A stretch of 5,087 nucleotides of DNA, from positions 1-5,087 of the forward strand of contig CALCSS010000235.1 in NCBI GenBank assembly GCA_937893835.1, in the 5' to 3' direction. Source of the stretch: an uncultured Fidelibacterota bacterium. Its GTDB lineage: Bacteria > Fidelibacterota > Marinisomatia > Marinisomatales > UBA1611. Below are positions 1 through 5,087 of the stretch, piece by piece. The position numbers were made by a program, and so were the translations under genes. Position 1 is the first letter of the stretch. Each line of letters starts with the position of its first letter. The notes under the pieces were generated by a model. That model saw only the letters and a list, made by a program, of their open reading frames with translations, had not been told where the DNA came from and did no database searches.

Positions 1-134
1 AGGGAGGCAACCTGTCCCTTTCTTCCCAGGTATTTTGAACGTATTAAATCAATTTCCCCCGAGTCATCTGAGAATGAGTCGAGTTCGGCCAGGAAGGATC
101 TCCTGACCGAATCGATTTGTTCTTGAATTGACAT
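1..134 (-). CDS. pheS: Phenylalanine--tRNA ligase alpha subunit, N-terminal fragment (3' end outside window)
   Basis: Only the first 44 codons are present; the gene runs off the left edge. The product would be the catalytic alpha subunit of the cytoplasmic alpha2-beta2 phenylalanyl-tRNA synthetase, which attaches phenylalanine to tRNA-Phe. The visible protein starts MSIQEQIDSVRRSFLAEL, an amphipathic helix like the N-terminal coiled coil that contacts tRNA, followed by IRSKYLGRKGQVAS. The LGRKG stretch (about residues 36-40) is the conserved motif at this point of bacterial PheS. Position directly after rplT matches the common infC-rpmI-rplT-pheS order. The ATG at 132-134 is 5 nt past the rplT stop and has no Shine-Dalgarno motif in front; it lies in a predicted hairpin (127-161), so translation is probably coupled to rplT. 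The identification is firm from motif plus context, although the catalytic core is not in view. Confidence 0.88.
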   Translation of the reverse strand, partial: MSIQEQIDSVRRSFLAELDSFSDDSGEIDLIRSKYLGRKGQVAS

Positions 135-161
135 TTCAATTATTTAATTGATAATGTCAAT
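127..161 (-). promoter_or_regulatory. AT-rich hairpin spanning the rplT stop and pheS start codons
   Basis: Bases 127-135 pair perfectly with 153-161 (9 bp), base 152 is bulged, and 136-141 pair with 146-151 (6 bp) around a 4-nt loop at 142-145. The rplT stop codon (140-142) lies at the loop and the pheS start codon (132-134) lies in the stem. Neither strand has a T-tract after the hairpin, so it does not look like an intrinsic terminator. The inferred role is to hide the pheS start until a ribosome finishing rplT opens the stem. The pairing is seen directly; the role is inference, and AT-rich pairs make the stem only moderately stable. Confidence 0.45.
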
Positions 162-484
162 GCGGTAAAGCCCTGTGGATCATTTACTGCCATGTCGGCC
201 AGAATTTTACGATCCAAGTCAATACCATTAGTCTTCAGACCATTGATAAAGGCAGAATACGTAGTACCATTGAGCCGACACGCTGCATTGATCCTAGTGA
301 TCCAGAGCCTACGAAATTGTCTTTTTCGTTGACGTCTATCGCGGTAGGCATAAAGCCCCGCCTTTGTCACTGCATCTTTAGCAGATTTGAATGTGCGGCT
401 CCGGGCACCATAATAGCCTTTGGCCTGCTTGACGATCTTCCGATGACGACGATGTCGTGGTACGGAACTATTTGCTCTTGGCAT
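140..484 (-). CDS. rplT: Large ribosomal subunit protein bL20
   Basis: This encodes ribosomal protein bL20 (114 aa; family about 115-120), a primary 23S rRNA-binding protein needed early in 50S assembly. The basic N-terminal extension (residues 1 to about 58) contains the hallmark KGYYGARSR (about 22-30) and YRDRRQRKRQFRRLWITRIN (about 47-66). The globular C-terminal domain follows, with NGTTYSAFINGLK and IDLDRKILADMAV. The N-terminus MPRANSSV differs from the MxRVKRGV start common in Proteobacteria and Firmicutes and looks closer to Chlorobi/Bacteroidetes forms. The ATG is well placed 8 nt after a GGAGG (493-497), and the gene lies 19 nt downstream of rpmI. In E. coli and Bacillus bL20 represses translation of its own operon by binding the mRNA; I could not identify such an operator here. 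The identification is certain. Confidence 0.98.
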   Translation of the reverse strand: MPRANSSVPRHRRHRKIVKQAKGYYGARSRTFKSAKDAVTKAGLYAYRDRRQRKRQFRRLWITRINAACRLNGTTYSAFINGLKTNGIDLDRKILADMAVNDPQGFTALTLSIK

Positions 485-503
485 ACTTATCGCCTCCGAT
501 TAA

Positions 504-698
504 TTAAATGCCCAACATTGCTTTCACGAGCTTTCTATCTGCGTTAGAGACAATTCCAGCTTGCCTCATTTTACGCTTAGCCTTGTTCGATCTGCGAATG
601 AGCATATGTCTATGGTTTGCTTTGTTTCGTTTAATTCTGCCGGAACCCGTCAGTTTGAACCGTTTGGCGGCTCCCCGTCTTGTTTTCATTTTAGGCAT
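504..698 (-). CDS. rpmI: Large ribosomal subunit protein bL35
   Basis: This encodes ribosomal protein bL35, a 64-residue, very basic protein of the 50S subunit; the length is exactly that of the family. The start PKMKTRRGAAKRFKLTGSG and the following KRNKANHRHML are the conserved bL35 signature, and the C-terminus (VSNADRKLVKAMLGI) also fits. The ATG at 696-698 is preceded by AGGAG (705-709) with 6-nt spacing. The gene lies between infC (9 nt upstream) and rplT (19 nt downstream), its standard location, and is surely co-transcribed with both. Nothing in the protein is unusual. A second in-frame ATG lies at codon 4 (MPKM), but the Shine-Dalgarno spacing and the family N-terminus support the first. 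Confidence 0.98.
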   Translation of the reverse strand: MPKMKTRRGAAKRFKLTGSGRIKRNKANHRHMLIRRSNKAKRKMRQAGIVSNADRKLVKAMLGI

Positions 699-704
699 CC
701 AGCA

Positions 705-709
705 CTCCT
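705..709 (-). promoter_or_regulatory. rpmI Shine-Dalgarno overlapping the infC stop codon
   Basis: AGGAG lies 6 nt before the rpmI ATG. Its first two bases are the last two bases of the infC TAG stop (708-710). A ribosome terminating on infC therefore sits on the rpmI binding site, which suggests termination-reinitiation coupling between IF3 and bL35 synthesis. Confidence 0.7.
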
Positions 710-1220
710 ATTTTGCATTAAGGATCATTGACATGCGGCGACCTTCCAAGGGAATATCCTTTTCCACCTCTGCCACATCTGACAATTCTTCTAAAACTCT
801 TTCCATAACTATTTTTCCTAGATCAACTCTGGCCATCTCACGGCCCCGAAACATTAGGGTAACTTTTAATTTTGCGCCATCCTGTAAGAACTTGCGACCA
901 TGATTTAATTTTGTCATTAGGTCGTGATCATCTATACGTGGCCTGAGTCTTATCTCCTTGACCTTGATGACATGTTGCTTCTTTTTACTTAGTTGCTGTT
1001 TCTTCTTTTCTTCGTACTTTAATTTTCCGTAGTCAAGTATCTTACAAACAGGTGGCTTGGAATTGGGGCCAACCTCAATAAGGTCCAAACCTACTTCCCT
1101 GGCTTTATCTAATGCAACTTCAATGGAAACGACGCCTAATTGTTCACCATCTTCCGAAATCAATCGTACTTCGCTTGAAGTAATATCCTCATTCAGTCGT
1201 TGTCGCTGTTTCTTTCCTAT
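708..1220 (-). CDS. infC: Translation initiation factor IF-3, with probable AUA start codon
   Basis: IF3 binds the 30S subunit, prevents premature 50S joining and proofreads start codons and initiator tRNA. The N-terminal domain shows EVRLISEDGEQLGVVS (about residues 17-32), then LDLIEVGPNSKPPVCKILDY with the family-typical PPVCKI..YGK. A lysine-rich linker follows (EEKKKQQLSKKK), and the C-terminal domain includes VKEIRLRPRIDDHD and MFRGREMA. The first ATG/GTG/TTG in frame is a TTG at 1161-1163, but starting there deletes the conserved LNEDIxxxEVR segment. In-frame coding reaches back to an ATA at 1218-1220 that has AGGAG (1229-1233) 8 nt upstream and yields 170 aa (MGKKQRQRLNED...), a normal IF3 length. 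An in-frame stop (TAG at 1224-1226) closes the frame just upstream. infC of E. coli starts with AUU, and IF3 rejects such codons, giving autoregulation; the same is inferred here. The start overlaps thrS by 32 nt. Product certain; start about 75% sure. Confidence 0.93.
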   Translation of the reverse strand: MGKKQRQRLNEDITSSEVRLISEDGEQLGVVSIEVALDKAREVGLDLIEVGPNSKPPVCKILDYGKLKYEEKKKQQLSKKKQHVIKVKEIRLRPRIDDHDLMTKLNHGRKFLQDGAKLKVTLMFRGREMARVDLGKIVMERVLEELSDVAEVEKDIPLEGRRMSMILNAK

Positions 1221-3159
1221 GAGCTAATCTCCTATTTTTAATTTCTTCAATTAATTGTTCTTTAAAATCATTTATCTTTCTAACGCCTAGATCACCCTCA
1301 AATCTTTTTCGTATTGAGACCGTGCCATCGCTAGACTCTTTATCTCCAACGATGAGCATATAGTTTATCTTGTCCAACTCGGCCTGCCTGATCTTGGAAC
1401 CGATCTTATCTGCTCGGTCATTTAATTTAACCCTTATTCCCTCATCTTTTAAAGCTTTAACTACCTTATTTGCATAGTCAGAAAATCTATCTGACAAAGG
1501 AAGAACAACTGCCTGCACGGGTGCTAACCAAAGGGGGAAGTTACCGCCAAAATGTTCAATGAGAAATCCGATAAATCTTTCATGTGTCCCCAAAGGAGCC
1601 CTGTGGATACAAAGCGGGGTTTGATCTTTTCCATTTTCATCTACATAATTAAGGTCAAATTTTGCTGGTACTGCAAAATCCACTTGGTTAGTAGCAAGGG
1701 TAAATTCCTTTCCGATCGCGCTCCATACTTGGACGTCTATCTTGGGCCCATAGAATGCTGCCTCCCCAGGTACCTCTTCAAATTCCAAACCGCCCTCCAA
1801 CAATGCCTCTCTTACCCACTGTTCAGTCTCTAACCAGAGTTTTGGCTCATTGACATATTTTTTACCTAGTGCATCCTCACTATGGAGACTGAGTCTCATG
1901 GAATATCTCTCAATGCCAAAGATCTCAAAATATTTTAGATACATATTGCACACTGCAAGAAATTCATCCTTGAACTGGTCTTTTGTACAATAAATATGGG
2001 CATCATTCATCTGGAGACTGCGTACTCGCATGAGGCCAAATAATTGACCTGACTTTTCATATCTATAACATGTCCCATACTCAGCCAGCCTGACCGGGAG
2101 GTCCCTATAACTTCTTGGGGACGATGCGTATATTTTATGATGGTGGGGGCAATTCATGGGCTTAACATAGTATTCGATACCATCCACATCCATTGCTGGA
2201 TACATGGACTCCCTATAGTGCTCTAAATGTCCTGATCTTTCATATAAGATACCTTTGGTAAGGTGAGGGGTTCTGACAAGATCATAACCAGCCTTATGTT
2301 CTGATTCTTTTGCTAATTTTTCGAGTTCTTCCACCATCACTGCACCATTAGGTAGCCACAGTGGAAGTCCTGGACCCACCTCATCATCAAACGTGAATAG
2401 CTTTAACTCCTTGCCGAGCTTTCTATGGTCTCTCTTTTTTGCTTCTTCAAGGTTCTGTAAATGAGTTTTTAATGCTTCCTTTGTTGAGAATACAGTTCCA
2501 TAGATCCTTTGAAGCATTTTATTATTTTCATCACCTCTCCAATATGCACCGGAGGTTGACAAGAGTTTAAAATACTTTATTTTTGATGTATTGGATACGT
2601 GAGGACCACGACACAGATCGGTAAAGTCCGACTGTTTATAGATGGCAATGATATCATCTGGATTAATTTGTTCTATGATCTCAACCTTATAGGATTCACC
2701 GAGTTCATTAAATACATCAACAGCCTCACCGACAGAGACCTCTTGCCTTACTATCTCTTGTTTTGACCTTGCCAATTCCTTCATCTTTTCCTCGATCTTT
2801 TCAAGGATCTCATCAGAAAAGGAAACTTCCAGGTCAAAATCATAAAAAAAACCATTCTCAATGGTTGGGCCAATGGTGACCTTTGCATCTGGATATAATT
2901 GTTTTACAGCCTGAGCCATGAGATGGGCAGTGGAATGGAGTAATGTATCGTGACCTTCGGGAGTCTCTCCAGTAAATAATTCAAGTGCGCTGTCGTTGAA
3001 AATTTGATAGTTAAGGTCCATTAAAGAACCATCGACCTTAGCTACGACCACTGCCCTTGCTAGACCTGAACCTATGGAATCAGCCACCTCTTGTGGAGTG
3101 ATACCCTCACGGTAAGATCTTACTGAATTATCTGGTAGTGTTATATTTATTTCTGCCAT
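1189..3159 (-). CDS. thrS: Threonine--tRNA ligase
   Basis: This is class II threonyl-tRNA synthetase (656 aa; bacterial form about 640), which charges tRNA-Thr in the cytoplasm and edits mischarged Ser-tRNA-Thr. Domains in order: TGS (about 1-62); editing domain with H75 and H79 in HSTAH, plus C183 and H187 in CRGPH; class II catalytic core (about 260-545) with the expected zinc ligands C337 (MNCPHH), H388 (NDAHIYC) and H519 (CIHRA); and a C-terminal anticodon-binding domain (about 548-645) with IGSKIRQAELDKINYMLIVG. All key residues are present. The core carries MNCPHHH and EKSGQLFGLMRVRSLQMNDAH in place of the MNCPGH and EPSG forms of E. coli, a known type of variation. The ATG at 3157-3159 has no Shine-Dalgarno and lies 9 nt past tRNA-Val, leaving no room for an earlier start. 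The last 32 nt overlap infC. No T-box leader or separate thrS promoter is visible in the 9-nt gap. Confidence 0.98.
   Translation of the reverse strand: MAEINITLPDNSVRSYREGITPQEVADSIGSGLARAVVVAKVDGSLMDLNYQIFNDSALELFTGETPEGHDTLLHSTAHLMAQAVKQLYPDAKVTIGPTIENGFFYDFDLEVSFSDEILEKIEEKMKELARSKQEIVRQEVSVGEAVDVFNELGESYKVEIIEQINPDDIIAIYKQSDFTDLCRGPHVSNTSKIKYFKLLSTSGAYWRGDENNKMLQRIYGTVFSTKEALKTHLQNLEEAKKRDHRKLGKELKLFTFDDEVGPGLPLWLPNGAVMVEELEKLAKESEHKAGYDLVRTPHLTKGILYERSGHLEHYRESMYPAMDVDGIEYYVKPMNCPHHHKIYASSPRSYRDLPVRLAEYGTCYRYEKSGQLFGLMRVRSLQMNDAHIYCTKDQFKDEFLAVCNMYLKYFEIFGIERYSMRLSLHSEDALGKKYVNEPKLWLETEQWVREALLEGGLEFEEVPGEAAFYGPKIDVQVWSAIGKEFTLATNQVDFAVPAKFDLNYVDENGKDQTPLCIHRAPLGTHERFIGFLIEHFGGNFPLWLAPVQAVVLPLSDRFSDYANKVVKALKDEGIRVKLNDRADKIGSKIRQAELDKINYMLIVGDKESSDGTVSIRKRFEGDLGVRKINDFKEQLIEEIKNRRLAHRKETATTTE
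1229..1233 (-). promoter_or_regulatory. infC Shine-Dalgarno inside the thrS 3' end
   Basis: AGGAG lies in the last codons of thrS (within the AGG AGA arginine pair). It has an 8-nt spacer to the ATA at 1218-1220. No Shine-Dalgarno is correctly spaced for the other candidate starts: the TTG at 1161-1163 has its nearest GAGG about 20 nt away, and the ATT at 1182-1184 has GAGG only 2 nt away. A CTC at 1221-1223 is also within range of the AGGAG (5 nt) but is not a plausible start codon. This site is what decides the start call. Confidence 0.7.
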
Positions 3160-3168
3160 AATAGGATG

Positions 3169-3242
3169 TGGGCGATGACGGAGTCGAACCGCCGACCTCT
3201 ACGATGTCAACGTAGCGCTCTAACCAACTGAGCTAATCGCCC
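3169..3242 (-). tRNA. tRNA-Val (anticodon GAC)
   Basis: The minus strand folds into a complete cloverleaf of 74 nt including the discriminator. The 7-bp acceptor stem is GGGCGAT/ATCGCCC. The D arm has GCTC/GAGC with an AGTTGGTTA loop, the anticodon stem is CTACG/CGTAG with loop TTGACAT, and the T arm is GGCGG-TTCGACT-CCGTC with one G-U pair. Anticodon GAC (3206-3208) reads the valine codons GUC and GUU. The discriminator is A, as expected for valine tRNA. CCA is not encoded (ACAT follows), so it must be added by the nucleotidyltransferase. The tRNA lies 64 nt after the protease stop codon and 9 nt before the thrS start codon, so it is probably co-transcribed with thrS and released by RNase P and 3' processing. 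A run of nine T residues abuts the mature 5' end. Confidence 0.97.
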
Positions 3243-3306
3243 AAAAAAAAAGCCGGGGAAATTACATAGATAATGAAATGGAAATAAGAGGATTATTAAA
3301 ATAGAA
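3243..3306 (-). promoter_or_regulatory. Spacer between the protease gene and tRNA-Val; possible weak promoter
   Basis: This 64-nt non-coding spacer is the only gap large enough to hold a promoter for the tRNA-thrS-infC-rpmI-rplT-pheS run. A TATAAT-like AATAAT (3292-3297, 5 of 6 matches) is present, but the best element upstream at about 18 nt, TTCTTA (3316-3321, inside the protease gene), is poor. A second AT-rich candidate, TATGTAAT, lies closer to the tRNA and is followed by a GC-rich CCCCGGC, as in stringently controlled stable-RNA promoters, but it lacks a -35. A T9 run (3243-3251) precedes the tRNA without any hairpin, so no intrinsic terminator is supported for the protease gene. The promoter assignment is weak inference. 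Confidence 0.22.
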
Positions 3307-4947
3307 CTATTGCGGTAAGAATATCTTTTCATATACGACTGGGTCATGCAAGATGTTCATTGCTCTCTGAATATCCTTGTCCTCTCTTGATGAGATCTTA
3401 ATACGACCTTCCTCACCATTGAAATAATCAGCAAACTCAACTAATAGATAATGATCTAGTAGTTCCTTTTCCTTATCGAACTGTGTAAATGCAATTTGCT
3501 CGAAATAGGAGTCTAGAATATCTAATGCACCTTGTATTTGAATACTTGTGGAGTCAAGCTCAAATAGCATCTCCTTCATATTCAAGTAGTTATTCTCACC
3601 TTTCATATATAGATCAAGATCGCTAGCGTGGAGGTAGTCTTCAAATGCATATATTAAACTGGTATCTTGTTCTACCTCATCCACAGATGAATAATTCATC
3701 TTATGTTTTTGGATGAAATTGAAAAAAAGACCCTGTCTCCAGCTTGCAGACAATAAAGGGGAAAGAGCATCCAATTCAACCTCATGATCAGGTGTGATTC
3801 CTCCTGAACCAACAACGACTCTCCCTCCTTTAGTTTGGAATATGGAGTCCTGTGCCAAGGTATCAGCCAAGATCTCGTCAGGAAGATACCCTGGTTTTTG
3901 AATCAGCCTTCCACTTGGTATATAATATTTTGCCGTGGTAATTTTTATTGAGCGATCCCTATCAATGTTAAATACGGTCTGGACCAAGCCTTTTCCAAAG
4001 GTAGGGCGTCCTACTACTACACCTCTGTCCAGGTCCTGCAATGTGCCTGCTATGATCTCGCTTGCTGATGCACTTCCCTGATTGACAAGCACCGCGATAT
4101 TTACGTCTCTTGGTAAGATCGGGTCTGATTTGCTTACATATTTCCTATTCAATTTTTGACTCTTACCTTCAGTCCAGACCAAGGTCTCACCCTTATCAAT
4201 AAAGAAATCCAAAATATTGACCGCTGAATTCAATAAACCTCCGGGATTATCACGGAGGTCCAATATTAATTCTGACATGTTGTCATTTAGTAGTGCTTCA
4301 ATTGCCATCCTCATCTCGTTATCTGAATTTCGTGAGAATCTTGTTAATCTAATGTATCCAGTACTTTCATCAAGCATACCAGAATAAGATATGTCCTTCA
4401 CCGGGATTATTTCGCGTGTAAGGATGAAATCGATCAGTTCAATCTCCCCATACCGTTGAATACTTAGCTTGACCTCAGTCCCCTTCTTTCCTCTTATGAG
4501 CTTTGCTGCATCGTCAATGTTGTAATCTATGGTTTCTTCACCATCTATCATTATTATCTTATCGCCGCTTAAGATACCAGCCCTTTTTGCTGGTGATTGA
4601 TCCATTGGGGTGATCACGGTCAATTTCTTTTCTCTAAGTCCTATTTGGATACCTACACCACCATATTTGCCCTTGGTGAGCATCTCTATACCATCTTTTT
4701 CCTCTTTTTCCATATACGTGGTGTATGGGTCCAATTCCAATAGCATATTATTGATGCTCATTTTGGTAAATGCATCAAGATCTATGTCATCGACATAATT
4801 GGTAATGATATGACGATAAACATCGTTGATCAACGATTGATTCTTGCGAACCTGTTTATATATGTCCCTGGACGTATCTCCAGCGAACAAGGTAGAAATG
4901 ATAACCGATGCAAAAATGCAGAATGTAATGGTTCTAGTTTTTCTCAT
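3307..4947 (-). CDS. Secreted C-terminal processing peptidase, family S41 (CtpA/Prc-like)
   Basis: This is a serine endopeptidase of the carboxyl-terminal processing family, which cleaves exported proteins near their C-termini; the substrate here is unknown. The N-terminus MRKTRTITFCIFASVIISTLFA is a signal peptide (basic residues, hydrophobic core, probable cleavage after A22), so it acts outside the inner membrane. Next comes an N-terminal helical region (about 25-90) with NNMLLELDPYTTYM. A PDZ domain follows (about 93-170) with GKYGGVGIQIG and SPAKRAGILSGDKI. The S41 core (about 180-390) has LILDLRDNPGGLL and NQGSASASE. The catalytic dyad is predicted as S294 and K319 (GRPTFGKG), with Q323 as the helper; the 25-residue Ser-Lys spacing matches Prc and CtpB. 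A C-terminal region of about 155 residues follows, longer than in simple CtpA/CtpB proteins. The ATG lacks a Shine-Dalgarno and overlaps the tmk 3' end by 14 nt, suggesting coupled translation. Family assignment is very sure; cellular role is not. Confidence 0.95.
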   Translation of the reverse strand: MRKTRTITFCIFASVIISTLFAGDTSRDIYKQVRKNQSLINDVYRHIITNYVDDIDLDAFTKMSINNMLLELDPYTTYMEKEEKDGIEMLTKGKYGGVGIQIGLREKKLTVITPMDQSPAKRAGILSGDKIIMIDGEETIDYNIDDAAKLIRGKKGTEVKLSIQRYGEIELIDFILTREIIPVKDISYSGMLDESTGYIRLTRFSRNSDNEMRMAIEALLNDNMSELILDLRDNPGGLLNSAVNILDFFIDKGETLVWTEGKSQKLNRKYVSKSDPILPRDVNIAVLVNQGSASASEIIAGTLQDLDRGVVVGRPTFGKGLVQTVFNIDRDRSIKITTAKYYIPSGRLIQKPGYLPDEILADTLAQDSIFQTKGGRVVVGSGGITPDHEVELDALSPLLSASWRQGLFFNFIQKHKMNYSSVDEVEQDTSLIYAFEDYLHASDLDLYMKGENNYLNMKEMLFELDSTSIQIQGALDILDSYFEQIAFTQFDKEKELLDHYLLVEFADYFNGEEGRIKISSREDKDIQRAMNILHDPVVYEKIFLPQ

Positions 4948-5087
4948 TAATGCAATTTATAGTATTTTCCCATATCGTACTATGAATTAGTGATATTGAC
5001 TCTTCACCATCAATGGTCATAAATCTATCCGGAAATCGTTTGGCTATCTCCCTATATCCATCTCTCACACTTTCCTGAAGCTGAATT
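4934..5087 (-). CDS. tmk: Thymidylate (dTMP) kinase, C-terminal fragment (5' end outside window)
   Basis: The last 50 codons of a gene enter from the right edge and end at a TAG at 4934-4936. The peptide IQLQESVRDGYREIAKRFPD followed by RFMTIDGEESISLIHSTIW matches the C-terminus of bacterial thymidylate kinase. There a helix with VRxGYxxLAxxxPxRF leads into a strand ending VIDG and a last helix of the type SxxxIxxxIW. The enzyme phosphorylates dTMP to dTDP in the cytoplasm for DNA synthesis. The P-loop, DR(Y/H) motif and LID are outside the window, so the call rests on this C-terminal signature alone. The reading frame shares 14 nt with the start of the downstream protease gene, in a different frame, so the two are probably in one transcript. 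A different P-loop nucleotide kinase is possible but less likely. Confidence 0.82.
   Translation of the reverse strand, partial: IQLQESVRDGYREIAKRFPDRFMTIDGEESISLIHSTIWENTINCINEKN

Noticed and set aside
485..710. bL20-binding autoregulatory leader upstream of rpmI or rplT
   Set aside because: The gaps are only 9 and 19 nt and I could not recognise the pseudoknot or rRNA-mimic structure; an operator inside infC cannot be excluded by eye.
317..903. Open frames on the plus strand at 317-547 and 508-903
   Set aside because: They lie opposite rplT, rpmI and infC, show no recognisable protein signature, and overlap each other; they are antisense shadows of conserved genes.
708..1163. IF3 starting at the TTG (151 aa)
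   Set aside because: It loses the conserved N-terminal LNEDI...EVR segment and has no properly spaced Shine-Dalgarno. The ATA at 1218-1220 fits both.
1182..1184. ATT as an E. coli-like infC start codon
   Set aside because: The nearest GAGG is only 2 nt upstream, too close to work, and starting here would cut into the conserved N-terminus.
1552..1833. Plus-strand open frame opposite thrS
   Set aside because: It lies wholly antisense to the conserved catalytic core of thrS and has no family features.
3243..3260. Intrinsic terminator for the protease gene (CCCCGG block plus T9)
   Set aside because: There is no inverted repeat before the T run beyond a 4-base CCGG palindrome, so no stable stem can form.
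4610..4798. Plus-strand open frame opposite the S41 protease gene
   Set aside because: It looks hydrophobic because it is antisense to the PDZ region; no ribosome binding site or family signature supports it.
1..5087. A previously undescribed system, mobile element, CRISPR array or defence island
   Set aside because: Every gene is a recognised core function in a conserved order, with no repeats, transposase, integrase or foreign-looking segment visible.

Overview
The window reads as a housekeeping segment of a bacterial chromosome. All seven protein genes and the one tRNA gene lie on the minus strand, packed almost end to end. In the direction of transcription (right to left) the order is: 3' end of tmk (dTMP kinase), a secreted C-terminal processing protease of family S41, tRNA-Val(GAC), thrS, infC, rpmI, rplT and the 5' end of pheS. 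The run thrS-infC-rpmI-rplT-pheS is one of the best conserved translation gene clusters in bacteria. The base composition is moderately AT-rich by eye.

The organism cannot be named from this window. The L20 start (MPRANSSV) and its NAACRLNGTTYS segment resemble L20 from the Fibrobacteres-Chlorobi-Bacteroidetes side of the tree as I remember it. The S41 protease with a long C-terminal extension fits the same group or relatives such as Marinimicrobia (SAR406). Clear Shine-Dalgarno motifs in front of infC, rpmI and rplT argue against a typical Bacteroidetes member. This placement is inference.

Layout: 4934-5087 holds the last 50 codons of tmk, whose stop codon overlaps the start of the protease gene (3307-4947) by 14 nt. 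A 147-nt gap follows that holds the tRNA-Val gene (3169-3242). The thrS start codon lies only 9 nt past the tRNA 3' end. thrS (1189-3159) overlaps infC, which most likely begins at a rare AUA codon at 1218-1220 behind a good Shine-Dalgarno motif. infC, rpmI and rplT follow with gaps of 9 and 19 nt. pheS begins 5 nt after rplT, inside an AT-rich hairpin.

Functionally, thrS and pheS charge tRNA, infC supplies the initiation factor that proofreads start codons (and so probably controls its own AUA start), and rpmI and rplT encode 50S proteins. No mobile element, CRISPR array, defence system or novel multi-gene system is visible. The points worth a second look are regulatory: the AUA start of infC, the tRNA abutting thrS, and the hairpin over the rplT/pheS junction.
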